Assembly (NCBI RefSeq): GCF_022376445.1
Contig: NW_025955015.1
Coordinates: 186,001-250,000 of the forward strand
Reading direction: 5' to 3'
DNA: 64,000 nucleotides
From: Fomitopsis serialis
Taxonomy: Eukaryota; Basidiomycota; Agaricomycetes; Polyporales; Fomitopsidaceae
Each line of letters begins with the position of its first letter. Position 1 is the stretch's first letter. The notes beneath the pieces were generated by a model that searched no databases, had not been told where the DNA came from, and saw only the letters and a program-made list of their open reading frames with translations. The position numbers and the translations under genes were made by a program. Of the stretch, positions 35,897 through 46,710 are shown piece by piece.

Positions 35897-38800
35897 CTAC
35901 ACATCATCAATCTCGTCCATATAATCATCGTTAGTATCCTTTTCTTCGTCATTGTCCTCACCGGGACTCGGGCCAGGCTCCTCATCAAGCTCACCCTCGC
36001 CACTGCCTATCAACTTCCGCACATCAGTTTCCTCCATCTCTATCACGAGCTCGCCATCAACTAATCGCACACGCCCCACTCTATGCGGCGGAGCAGCTTC
36101 GACGGTGGCTGGTCCGGGGATATCATCCTCCGCAGTGTCCTGCACGTCGAGTTCGTCCATTTGTCTCTGCAGCTCGGTCAGAGTGCTGGCGCCGGGTGTG
36201 TCATTCCTTAGCATTCGTCCACGCGTGGAATCAATGATCCATTTTTGTAGCTTCTCTGCTTGCAGGCTGATGAGACCAGCTTTGTGGGTATTGGCTGTTG
36301 CTGGTGAAGACGCGTACGACCGACCAGCCATGAACTGATGAAGGTGTGTCTCCTTGTAGACTCGCAGCAACGTTGTTACCTCGGGCTTGCTATGTGGCTC
36401 GGGATGATATCCCTTGCGTTTCGCCAAGCCCACTGACTCGCCCCAGCCATTCTTGAGGTCGACAAAATAGTGGATATTCCTCGAGATTACGTCACGAATC
36501 AACTTTCCATCCCACTCGCTTCCACTCCGTTGGACAGCCTCTTCGAGTGCAAGGTTCAGATGTTCTTGCATGAGGTCGCCCTCCTGATGCCGCCCTGCTT
36601 CTCCAGATGGATTCACAAGCCAATTTCGGAGGAACAATGTCCGTAATGCTTCGTCTGACTCGAACTCCAATGATGTTATCATCTCCAGGAGATATCCCGC
36701 GTATTTTGTGTGGCCCGACCCTGCGAAGTTGAACAGCATCATCTGTGATGCCAGTCAGTGAGTCTAACTGATCTTCATTGTTGTATCTGTGTCCTCACCT
36801 TGATCCCTTCGTAGACACTGCCAACATCACCCATCGCGACTGCCTGGGCGACTGCACGGGACAGGGCCGCATCAATCATGAACAACATAGACTGAGCTAG
36901 AGAGCGGTCGCCTGTGGCCATCAGGAAAAAACTCTCCTGTGAATGAGCAGTAATTACTCTGGATTCCGCATAATTAAGAATAATCATATGCATTCGGTCG
37001 CTTCCAGTAATACGCTACGCTAGCTAAGGTCCATGGGTCCCGGGTCTGGATGCTCAATATTACTACGGAATTATTGAGTATTTTGTACGTATTCCACAGC
37101 ACATAGAAGTTATTCGTGGGCATTTTACGGTTGGTATCTCGCCGCATTTTGTTGAAGAGCAAACATTAATGCATACTATGTATTCTACACAACACTGGGT
37201 CAAGCGAACATGCAGAAGTAACTACTGTCTACGTCTAACTGCCATGATACATCAATCACCTGAAGAAAACACGACAATCATCAGTAATGATGTCCACAAT
37301 ATAATGTAAGGATCGCATACCAGCTAGCTGTACTAGAGTGACAGTGGGCGCCCCCAGTGACGCAGTAGCAACACCACCTGCAGCCAGAGCCGCACGCATC
37401 GTACCTGTACCGTAGTAGTAGTAGTACTAGGCAGAGCAGGGGTCTACCCGCAGGTGCCCCGAGCTTGACCTGGACCCGTACCCGGCCCGAGTACTGACCC
37501 GCGACGGCGGGTACGGGTTCTGCACGGGTCCAGGTAGGTCCACCACGGGTCCGCGGCAAATGGACACATGAACGGCTGCATGGGCAATCACGTGGGTGAG
37601 TCGGTGGCAAGCTGGCCGAGTAGACGAGAGCACGTACAAGAGAGCGCATGCGAGAGGGCGCGTGGGCGAGAGAGCGCGTGGGCGAGATGTGAGTTTGGAC
37701 ATAACAGAGTCTGATCCAAGCATGGTGGGCGAGTCAGTCAGTGGGAAAGCGAGACGGTCAGCGAGCGAGACAGTCGACGAGCAGGACAGCGGGCAGACAA
37801 CAGGCGCACGAGACAGCAAGATGGAGACAAGTGACAGGCACGATTATACCTTAGGCTTGCGCGCGTACTTGCACCTGTACTTGCCGTCAATGCTCAAGGT
37901 AGAAGTCGCCCGGCCAGAGGTTGTCGAGCGAGCCCTCAGGGATGTATGACCCTGCGTTGTGGTTCTTCTCCCGGAGAGTGAGCGCATCGATGTATGTCTG
38001 GCATGGCACGACCTTCATGCTCTCCAATCTGTTAATGAGGTCCAACTTCTCGCGGATCGTCTTCGTGTCGCCCTTCATGCGAATCGTGAAGAAGCTGCTC
38101 GCGAGATCACTGCTGAACGCGAACATGCTGATGTGCTTGGCCTTAAGCTCAGCGGACTCGACGCTCGTGGGGAGGGACGCAAGGCCACCGGTACAGGCTG
38201 TACCGGCGGAGCTTGTTGCGCTGGATGAAAGCGAGAACGGCGTCGGCAGTGGTCGGTCGGGCGGTATTGTAGACGCACGCGTCGATCACATCTGGAGGTG
38301 TCGAACTTGTTGCTGCGGACGAAAAGGACGCTGTCGAGGGAGGGCCGGCCCTGGAGGATCATGGTGAGTGTGACAGGGCCGCCGCCCTCGAGGCGGAGGA
38401 GCATGCGCCAGTGGAGGACGGCGGAGGCGGACGGCCCCAAAGCCTCGTTCTCAGGCCCGCCGAAGAGCACGACTTGCATGACGAGGATGTCGAGGTCGCC
38501 GCCGTCGAAGGAGTCACGGTTGCTGATGCCTATAGCCATATCGCTATCCGTGCGCGTTCTTGCAAGGTCAGAGACGACACAGGCTGGGTGATCGCACGCG
38601 ACTCACCGAGGACAGTCTGTGGGCTGCTAAGCGTCTTGGACTATTTTGGGGCACTAGGTCGACGTTGACTATATCGGAGTCGGCCCTTACCCATGAAGGG
38701 TCTGCATCCGCTAAAATGGGTACGTATCGTGTGTGGGTACACGCGAGTCATACAGGTCCTGCAAAAGCCATGTGAGCAAATCACTTGATGAGCGAGTCGG

Positions 38801-41800
38801 AGCGACAGGCGGTGGTGAGTCTACAGACGAGTAAGCGGCTGCAAGTAAGAGAGGGCACGAACAAGGACAGGCGAGTGGGCGTGTGAGTCGACGGGCAAGA
38901 AGCGAATGGCAGGGAAGAGGACACACGGGCGAGCAAGCAAGACAGGGTGGGCAATTGAGACAGCGGACGCGGGCAGGCAGGCGAGAGCGAGAGGCTCAGA
39001 GTGGGGAGTCAGAGCGAGACTGACGTGGCGCTTGCGTGGCGCTGTGGCGGCGGTGTCAGATTCGATCGAGATATTGGTTAGGGCAAGCAGCGCTCCCACT
39101 TGCGTCGTCACCCACTCGCCTCCTCCTCCGCCACCCGCTTGTCGCTCGTCACTCGCGTGCGGCGTCGCCCATCTTCAACCTGTCCCGTCTCACCAAGCAC
39201 AGTCCCGCCGTGGCGCGACCGTCGGCGCCGCTCGCGAAAGCACCGGACGGTCTGCGTTCGGACAAACACTACCGTGACCATGCGCGAAGCACTCATCATG
39301 CGACAAGCCATCCCAAACTCCGAATGCGACATGCCCGAGCACGCAAAGCCGCAAGCCTGAGCACAACAAACGAGCACGGTCGAAGGAAGGGACAGCAGAA
39401 TAGATGACGGGCAGGAGTGGTGAACGAAAGGGCTCGGAAGGAAAGCGAAGGCAAGAAATCCAAAGTGAGTCATTCGTAGTGTATCTGTTGCTAGTCGCAA
39501 TGCTCGGGCAAGTGCGTTGACGAGCAGCAAGCTCGCAGCCATTCTCTCGCGCACACCCGTCCTCTCGCAAGCTAGACGCGCTTCTCTACGGGCACGCCAC
39601 ACAGTTACACCATGTAAGTGTCTGCGACTACCGAACAGCGAGCAGACACCCTCTCTGCCCCCCGGTGGTGCACCCCTCGATCTTCCTCGCTCGCCTAGTC
39701 CTTCTCGCTCGTTGACTTGCCATCGCCCACTCGTGTTTGCCCACTCGCCAATCTCCCTTGGCTTCTCGCCGGTTCGCCCTTGGCTCATCACCACTTGTCC
39801 GCTCGCCCGTTCTTGCCCGCCCGCCCACGTGTTCTTGTCTGCCCACGCTCGCTTTCTTGCTAGCTCAATCGACCGCCCGCCCGCCTGCGCCTGTCCTCCC
39901 GTGCTCGCTTTCACACCCGCTCGCTGTCGACTTCTTGACCCGCGTACCCACTCGTGGACCCACACCGTCTCGCACTACACCCAAACGCTCGCACTGTCTC
40001 GCTCAGCGTCCCTCTCGCATGCGCTCTCCTGTCCGCGCTCTTGTCTGCTCGGCCGCCTGCCACTCAATCACGCGATCGCTCATTCGTCCACGCACCCAAT
40101 TGCCCGCGGGCCGTTCGTGGACGACAGAGATGTGGCTATCATAGTTGACTATGCATACGTGGTGGAGGACTAAATCAAAGTGATATTTGGGTCATGTGTA
40201 CTATACATAGAATCATTTAGGAGACACATCAATATATTACTGTTGTTTTCACCTTCGTGAATGAATCACTGTGCCAGCATCATGACCTCTGTACGGAAGA
40301 TTCCATTAATACTTTCTCGTATTGGTGCCTTATTATCGACTGCACTCGAACGACGTGTCGAATGGTCAACAATACGGAGTGTTATTGCGAACAGCGTCAG
40401 AATTTTCAAAACTCTACGTATTATGGAGAATCTCTGTCTGTTCGTTGTAATTCCCAAGGAGGGATTTTCCTGATGTGAACGCATGACTCGTACTAGCATC
40501 ACCAAGGTCCCGCCAGGGCTCGGATGACAATGGGATACCCAGTGTCTCGGTAACTCTATCACCGGTGAGTGCAACCTCGTATGCTCGGCGGGACATATAT
40601 CTCGCATACAGAGTTTCTGAAGTCTTGTATAGGTATTCTAGTGATGGCAATGCGTCTCGGCTGGCCAGTTCCTTGAAGTATACAAAGATGTCTGGCGTCT
40701 CGAAATGGAGCCTGCATATGACAGTGATTGTGGCCCCATCGTAAGCACTTTCTTTGCACAACAAACATCCATGATGCATGGTTGACATACCGGAAGCAGT
40801 CGAGCATGCGAACATCAAGTACAAGATAGGCAACGTAGATTGAGGAATAGTAGTCGACCTTCTTGAGGTTCGGCGGCTCCTTCTGGTCAATCTTGGTTGC
40901 GCTATGACCAAGCTTTGATGGATCGTTGGTGAGGCTATGACCCCAGTGCGTCTCGAACATCAAGTTGACATAGGTCCACTCCGTATGCCAGGTTTCAAGA
41001 AATGGAACAACATTCTCGAAGCGCTTGAATGCGCTGTCCTGGAACTGCATGTACTCCTTGAGCTTGAGGAGCCGCTCGAAAGTGAGTCCATCGCCGCCAA
41101 CAAAAATGAGGCGATCATGATCGTAATCGTCCTCGCATTGTCCGATCTGCCCCAGGAAGTCTATCATGGTGTCACGGAGCTCAGTGGTGATGTTCTCGTT
41201 TTTTGCAGCAGTGCCGAGTGGATGGATGATTGTCTTCTGATCAGTGACACGGAACTTTGATGCTTGTGTGCGGAAGAGCTCGGAAACCTTTGGCTTGTAA
41301 TGTGCGAGCTCGGGGACGTAATTGACGAGGGTTTGGAGCCACTGCATGACGAAGACCTGCCGCAGATGACCGGTATCAATCACTTCGAACAGGGAATCAA
41401 CGTCAAGTGTCGCGCGTTTGTTCTGATTGAGTAGGTGCATCCGTGTTTTGACATCGGCGACGTCTGGATTGTAGTCGAACATCTCCGCAACTGTTCCCGC
41501 AACACCTATCTTCATGACGTTCTCACGTCCCATGCGGCGCTCGCGTTCCTTCGTATGCTGTTGCACGTTGTCGAAGCGCATTGCCAACCCGGTACGTCTG
41601 TCCCTCCCGACCTTCTTTAGGTATTCTGCGCGCTGTGCTGACATACGCGCCAGCGTCGCATAGGTCGCAGTGTAGCTCTGCGAAAACGCGATGCGGCTAC
41701 CGTAGTTGAAGATCCCTCGCGAGGCGCCGTTCGCGAAGAACATGATTGCACGCGCAGAAGCGTGTAAACGCGCGAACTTCGTGTGGGAGAAGTTCAGCAA

Positions 41801-42779
41801 ACTGGTTACTTCGACGGCAACCTGATGGTGAGATATCAATAACGCAGAATCAATAGGCTAGCTTTCCTATGCTCACAAGATCTGGCGGCCTTGTCTTCCT
41901 TACAGCGACTACACCATTTCGTTTGTGAGGTTCAGGCGAAGCAAGCATGGTTAGAAACTGGAGGGTGAGTGGCTGGTGCTTCTCTGCAATCGATCTGACA
42001 GCCTTGATGGTCTGCACTCCTAGGTCGTCCCATGCCAATTCCTTATGCCCTCGTTTTCCAACTTGACTGCCATGCAGCCCACTCGAGCCCTTCACCGCAC
42101 TCCGCATCTCCTTGAGAAGCTTCCGGTAACACAACTGTACGACCATCGACGTCAATGCGGCCCGCGCAGATGGTATCTCGAGGAATGGCTTCTCGAGTGA
42201 GTACATCTTGTCATCCTCTACCTCCGGGTCTGGCCGACCTGCAGGGTCATGAAGCCAGCAGTCGATGATATCGATTGGCTTGTACTTCGACTGCCCGCTG
42301 AGGAAGCGACGTATCGTGAGGCCGTGTGACACACTCCGGTGCACTGGCTTCTGGTCATCGTCCTTGAGCCGGAAAAGGTGGTTCAGGAAGCGTGAGAGCG
42401 TCCAATTGATCTCCTTGAGTTCGGCGAGCATGTGCTCAAGCTTCTCGTCCTCAGAACGCTTTGTTTGCGTTGCGCGGCCTGTGCCCTGGGATGGATTTGT
42501 GTGGGTATTTAAACCCGCCGAGGGCAGAGGTTCAAGTTGTGCAGTGCTGATTGGACCGATGTGAGAAGGGAGCGGAAGTGCGGGATACATCCCAGGGTCC
42601 GGTAGCGGCATGGCATGGCTCGGGATAAACGTGAAAACGTGGTGCGGCCAATAGGCCACTGGATAGTTTGGATTCGGAGGCTGCTGCCAGTGAGTATCGT
42701 CGTCAGGCTGCATCGGAGGTCTTGAGTCCATGGTGGTTTGCGGCTCTGCAGTACTGTGCGGAGTCGACTTCTGTATCAT
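35897..42779 (-). CDS. DUF6589-type protein gene, split by an insertion
   Basis: Large basidiomycete protein of unknown biochemical role (DUF6589 by pattern memory). Coding pieces: 41877..42779, 40791..41821, 40475..40711, then after the insertion 36799..36919 and 35897..36742; 3,138 nt, 1,045 aa. Landmarks: a Pro-rich N-terminus; VPFLETWHTEWTYVNLMFET; then AFT joined to ATGDRSLAQSMLFM across the insertion; FNFAGSGHTKYAGYLLEMI; NWLVNPSGEAGRHQEGDLMQ; and an acidic C-terminus (EDNDEEKDTNDDYMDEIDD). Exon 3 is interrupted by 36920-40474. Removing exactly that block rejoins codon ac|g in frame, so the gene was intact before insertion. As present it would be truncated at 40423 by a stop. The alternative start at 42731 (MDSRPP) is possible. 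Confidence 0.8.
37560..37850. repeat. Left subterminal inverted-repeat arm of the insertion
   Basis: G-rich on the plus strand, built of repeated gagagcg, gggcgag and gagacgg units. It matches the reverse complement of 39900-40110, with shared runs such as gagagcgcatgcgagaggg and ggcc-gag-agac. The match is patchy (indels, roughly 70-80 percent by eye in the best stretch). Confidence 0.6.
37887..38180 (-). pseudogene. Captured 3' fragment of HMG-CoA synthase
   Basis: The minus strand encodes KHISMFAFSSDLASSFFTIR, MKGDTKTIREKLDLINRLES, DALTLREKNHNAGSYIPEGS and LDNLWPGDFYLEH, then a stop. This is the C-terminal end of hydroxymethylglutaryl-CoA synthase (mevalonate pathway): compare the family's LREK/H.....YxPxGSxDxLxPGTYYL pattern. 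The catalytic Cys/His region is missing, so it cannot be functional. It sits within the foldback-like insertion and is joined directly to an unrelated segment upstream at about 38180. Confidence 0.75.
38181..38539 (-). pseudogene. Captured fragment of an unidentified fungal gene
   Basis: The minus strand encodes MAIGISNRDSFDGGDLDILV, VVLFGGPENEALGPSASAVL and HWRMLLRLEGGGPVTLTMIL. It then shifts frame near 38290 to continue as YNTARPTTADAVLAFIQRNK. The look is that of a widespread basidiomycete hypothetical family (possibly DUF7770, from memory and unsure). It is broken and fused to the HMG-CoA synthase tail. Only its presence as a gene fragment inside the insertion is supported. Confidence 0.45.
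39700..40120. repeat. Right subterminal inverted-repeat arm of the insertion
   Basis: C-rich on the plus strand (ctcgcccactcg, cccgcccgcc, ctcgctcg). It is the inverted partner of the left arm; a further G-rich block lies at 38780-39020 and may pair with 39700-39900. Long ORFs across this block on both strands are products of the low-complexity sequence and are not genes. Confidence 0.6.
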
Positions 42780-42985
42780 GATATTAATCTACTATCGACG
42801 GCCAATGTATCGAGCATGCTATATGCCTCGTGTCTGTAGCAGCCGTACGCAGGCATCTCTCTCAACTACTCGGCCACTCAGCCACCCAGCCACCGGCAGC
42901 TGGAGCACCGCAGCAATCCGATTGGCTCGGACATTCGGAGTTTTGGAAGTGCTCTAGTCCTACCACAGGGGCGCGTACCGGTGCA

Positions 42986-43018
42986 GACCATAAAAGCGCT
43001 TGTCGTTCTTTTATGGTC
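42986..43018. repeat. Perfect 11-bp hairpin
   Basis: gaccataaaag, an 11-nt loop, then cttttatggtc. The arms are exact reverse complements. It lies between the DUF6589 gene start (42779) and the 3' end of BAP31 (43200), both on the minus strand. It could act as an RNA hairpin near the BAP31 transcript end or be an outer end of a mobile unit. Confidence 0.7.
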
Positions 43019-43199
43019 GGCAACGGAGACTATCTAGGGGACAGACGCAACTTCGGAAACATTTCAGCCTGATACCAGCATGACAGCGAAAACAAGAAAC
43101 GAACAGCAACCACCAAGCAACATTCATAAGCATTACACCCCAGACAATGGCCATCAAGCTCAGGGTCCCACTACATGCTAATGCTACACACGCCCAGGC

Positions 43200-44116
43200 T
43201 CAGTCAGCCTTCTTGCTCGACACGTTCCCGTTTACCTTGTTGAACTCGGTCGCGAGTCTGTCGTACTCCCGCGCGTTCTGCTCGGCCTGCTTCTTCACAA
43301 TGTCTGCATTGCTAGTCAGAACATATTTGCTGGGTGGTAAGTTGGATGGACTCACTGTAGTCTTTGACCTTCTCCTCACTCGCGGCAAGCTTCTTCTTGA
43401 GCTCCTCAACTTGCTTGGCTTGGTCCTGGGTGGCAATTTGGCCGCGGGACGACTTGGCAGTCTGGGACGTGGTCATTATGTTAAAGACCCAGTAGCATAG
43501 TATTCAAGGGGACGTACCTCCTGCTTCAGCTTGGCGTACTCCTCTTGCGAGTGGATGAGGTCGAGGAGGAGGTAGAAGGTGCGAGTGAGGACGAGTGAAA
43601 GGAAGAGCGTGAAGCCAGTCAAGTATGTGTTGCGCTGCGCGCTGGACACGGCACCGAATTCAGCACTGCCATCATAGCGGCTTGAGGGACGAGACTTACT
43701 AGAATTTACGCGCAGCGAAATTCGTCTCTGAGCGAACGTCCTGTACACCCGACCCGCTGGTTTTCGCCATGTCCGACTCCGCGGATACCCTGATCATGCG
43801 CTGGAACGCGTCCAGGAATAATACACCCACGAATCTGGATCCGCGTACGCGTTCGTCTTCAAAACAGGTCGTCTGACGAATGAGTGGACGTACATGAATG
43901 AGATTTTTATTCCGTATGCAAGTTTGGCGACGATTGGGCTTTCTGAGAGGAAACGGAAGAAACGTTTCCTGATGCCGTAGGGCAGCGGTGCGACCAGAAC
44001 ACAGAAGGTCACCATCTCCGCCGCGAGGAGCATGAACGTGAGCGAATAGCTGTACGCTGCCTGTTAGAATAATTCACTCTGTCAGTATTGTGGTTCAGGA
44101 CATACTAGATCGTCAT
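43200..44116 (-). CDS. BAP31-family ER membrane chaperone
   Basis: B-cell-receptor-associated protein 31-like (yeast Yet family), an ER membrane protein involved in export and quality control of membrane cargo. Six exons: complement(join(43200..43303,43356..43461,43518..43641,43700..43834,43894..44049,44106..44116)), 211 aa, phases exact; exon 1 is just 11 nt. Three transmembrane segments (SLTFMLLAAEMVTFCVLVAP, KISFIFVGVLFLDAF, TGFTLFLSLVLTRTFYLLLD) are followed by a cytoplasmic coiled coil (KQVEELKKKLAASEEKVKDY). The C-terminus VSSKKAD lacks a strict KKxx but has lysines near the end. It is divergent from UBP6, with 338 bp between ATGs. Confidence 0.9.
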
Positions 44117-44454
44117 TTTGAGTGGTAACTGTGGGTGGATGAGAGACTGGTGGTCGTGAAGAGGTCGTGGCGGTTTAAAGCGAACAACTGCAGCTGTGCC
44201 GCACCGCTCAGGCCACGTCTCCGCCGCAGTGCGACGTCATCCTGCCCAGTCCGCCCTGGGCGCGCGCCGGTCCGCCGGCCGGCCACTTCCCTTTCTTGTC
44301 TCCGGACCGGCCGATCTCCGTAGAAGCACGTGCCGCGACGCGTGTGCGTAATGGGACGCGCGGCAAAAGCAGAAACCTCGCAAAGACAAAAGGTGAGCGT
44401 ACGCGTCCGCCAGCTCTCCTCCTTTCCATCCACTACGTATTCGACGTTGCAGCT
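44117..44454. promoter_or_regulatory. Bidirectional promoter region BAP31/UBP6
   Basis: This 338-bp space separates the divergent ATGs of an ER quality-control gene and a proteasome deubiquitinase. It is GC-rich in the middle (ccgccctgggcgcgcgccggtccgcc). No TATA box close to either start was obvious. A shared stress-responsive promoter is possible; inference only. Confidence 0.4.
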
Positions 44455-46710
44455 ATGGCTCCGCTCGCCGTAAAGATCAAGCATGCCGGGAAGGTGCACG
44501 ATGTGCAGCTCGATCCCGACCAGTCTCCAGCCATATTCAAGGATGCGGTTTACCAAGTGACCGGCGTTCCGCCAGACCGTATGAAGGTTATGATCAAGGG
44601 AGGCGTGCTCAAGGTTCGTGTGCCTTTGATTTTGGACTATGCTTCAGCTGATGCTTAATTGGTGGTAGGATGACACAGACTGGAGGAAAGTCGGTCCGAA
44701 AGAGGTGAGTAGTGGTCCTTTCATGGAGCATTGCTAGTCGACTTCGTCATATTGAACTTAGCATTCGTTTCATGTAGGGCCAGACATTCATGGTCATTGG
44801 TGCAGCAGGGGAGCTACCAAAGCCTCCAGAAAAGCCGATCGTATTTCTGGAAGGTGTGTTACAATTTACATTTCGCAAGGCCGACGCGCTCGGAGATGCC
44901 ATCACCCCTCTCCAACCTCCCCCTCTGCAATCGAAAATGCTGACGAGATCATCTTGCCTTAGACATGGACGACTCGGCTCTCGCAGAAGCTGTAAGCCGC
45001 ACTTCATTCGGCATGATCAACATCATGAATGACCCGCCCTCCTACCTTAGCTCGCACTACCCGTCGGTCTCAAGAATCTCGGGAACACATGTTACATGAA
45101 CTCGACTCTCCAGGCACTCCGTGCCATCCCCGAACTACAGACGGCATTACAGAGCGCTCCGCCACCCGGACTCCCTTCTGCCCTGAGCGGCCTGTACCAA
45201 CAAATGTCGCGTACCACGGACAGTGTTGTCCCGAGTACCTTCCTGACCGCGCTGCGACAGGCGTTCCCGCAATTCGCCGAGCAAAGCCGGAGCGGCAAGG
45301 GAACTGGCGGATTCGCGATGTACGCACAACAGGGTAGGTCCGCAGTATCGGTCTCGTAGCGAACATTCGAAGCTGAGCGCTGCGTTTGACAGATGCTGAG
45401 GAGTGCTGGGTGCAGTTAACGAACTCTCTGAGGGACGTACCTGTCCCCGGACCGTCGTCAGACGGGTCTTCGCTCCCTCGTAAGTTCGTTGACCAGTACA
45501 TGACCGGTGAAGTGCGCCGAGAGTGAGTTCCGCTGTTTCGGACCATGTACCTGTCTCTGACAAGTGCGACGCAGACTGAAATGCGACGAGGCACCGGACG
45601 AGCCGCCATCCGTCTCCTTCGAGAAAGCCCTCAAGATCGAGTGCAACATTTCAATCACGACGAACTACATGCTCCAGGGTGTCAAGGACGTACGTGATTT
45701 TGCAACGATTTGCATATCGCTAGCTTATACTGGACCCGCAGTCTCTAAACCAGAAGATCGAGAAGAACTCGCCAACATTAGGACGGGATGCCCAATACAC
45801 CGCCACCTCCCGTCTCTCTCGCCTACCGTCCTATCTCACTGTCCATATGGTGCGCTTCGCGTGGCGGACAGATATCGGGAAGAAGACGAAGATCATGGTG
45901 AGCGCCACCACGCCGCTCGCTGACGTCCCAACTGACGGTCCCCTGATCCCCCTTGACAGCGTAGGGTGAAGTTCCCGACGGACTTTGACGTGCTCGACCT
46001 GGTCACGGACGAGCTGAAGGCGAAGATGCTGCCGCTCGTGACCAGGTTCCGTGAGATCGAGGGCGAGCGCTCTGAGCGGCGCAACATCCGCAAGAAGACC
46101 GCCCTCCGTGTGGCGAGGGAGCAGAAGGCACTCGCGTCAGGCAGCGCTCCCGCAGAAGGTAAATACATGGCTTCGACCCTGCCGCATTGACTAACGCAAA
46201 TCATGTAGCTTCCTCTTCTTCCGAGCCCACGGAGAGTGAGCCCGCCGCGATGGAGATCGACCTGGAAGACGAGTCAGTGTACCGGGAGCGGGAGAAGACG
46301 CAGCTTGAGGCGCTGGTAAATCCAGACCTCCAAGCAGATGTCGGCTGCAGCTTGACCGGCCAGTACGAGCTCGTCGGTACGTCGGTTCTATGTCCTCTCT
46401 GCCCTGCTCCCCGTCGTAATGCGTCCGTATCGCAGCGATTGTGACCCACAAAGGCGCTGCGGCCGACTCCGGACACTACATGGGCTTCGTCAAGAAGAGC
46501 GCCGTCCAGAACCAGATTTCCTCGAGCGACGCGTCCGGCTCTACGTCCAATGCGGTAGTGGGCGTGCCGGCGCAGGAGGACGAAGACTGGTACAAGTTCG
46601 ACGACGACAAGGTGTCGATCTTCCCGAAGGAGAAGCTCGACACGCTCGGCGGCGGAGGCGAAGACTCGTCGGCGTACGTGCTGCTGTACAAGACGAAGCC
46701 GCTCGCATGA
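44455..46710 (+). CDS. UBP6: Proteasome-associated deubiquitinase UBP6/USP14
   Basis: Removes ubiquitin from substrates at the 26S proteasome. Eleven exons: join(44455..44613,44669..44704,44778..44853,44963..44991,45051..45333,45393..45522,45575..45689,45742..45897,45960..46158,46209..46376,46436..46710), 541 aa, no frame breaks. An N-terminal ubiquitin-like domain (residues 4-80, VKIKHAGKVHDVQLDP) docks on Rpn1. The USP domain starts near residue 105 with the Cys box GLKNLGNTCYMNSTLQAL (Cys114) and ends with the His box GAAADSGHYMGF (His464). The family blocking loops are not scored. The tail LYKTKPLA is normal. The gene is clean and should be functional. Confidence 0.95.

Larger units (their letters stand above)
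36920..40474. mobile_element. 3.56-kb foldback-like insertion element
   Basis: It lies inside exon 3 of the DUF6589 gene. Both ends read atcaggaaaa inwards (36920 rightwards on plus, 40474 leftwards on minus). Ungapped similarity of the ends continues weakly for about 60 bp, including ggattccgcataat against agattctccataat at the same offset (positions 42-55). Further in, the flanks 37560-37850 and 39700-40120 are partly inverted copies of each other: both contain agagcgcatgcgagaggg, on opposite strands. They are built of short GAGCG/GGCGAGTGGGC units. No transposase was found. The centre carries broken host-gene pieces. No target-site duplication could be identified with confidence. Confidence 0.75.

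Noticed and set aside
36928..36940. Reading the AG near 36938 (cacag) as a normal splice acceptor for the DUF6589 gene
   Set aside because: No matching donor exists on the upstream side; the insertion model explains the sequence without an intron.
36974..37162. ORF reading VVILSIQTRDPWTLASVAYY next to the insertion's left end
   Set aside because: First considered as a DUF6589 exon upstream of ESFFLMATGDRS. The exact frame restoration at 36919/40475 shows that it lies inside the insertion.
39108..39965. 285-codon minus-strand ORF and overlapping plus-strand ORFs over 200 codons
   Set aside because: They run through the GAGCG/CTCGC low-complexity arm of the insertion. The protein is Arg/Gly/Ser repeat-like with no domain, and open frames occur on both strands, as expected from the unit sequence.
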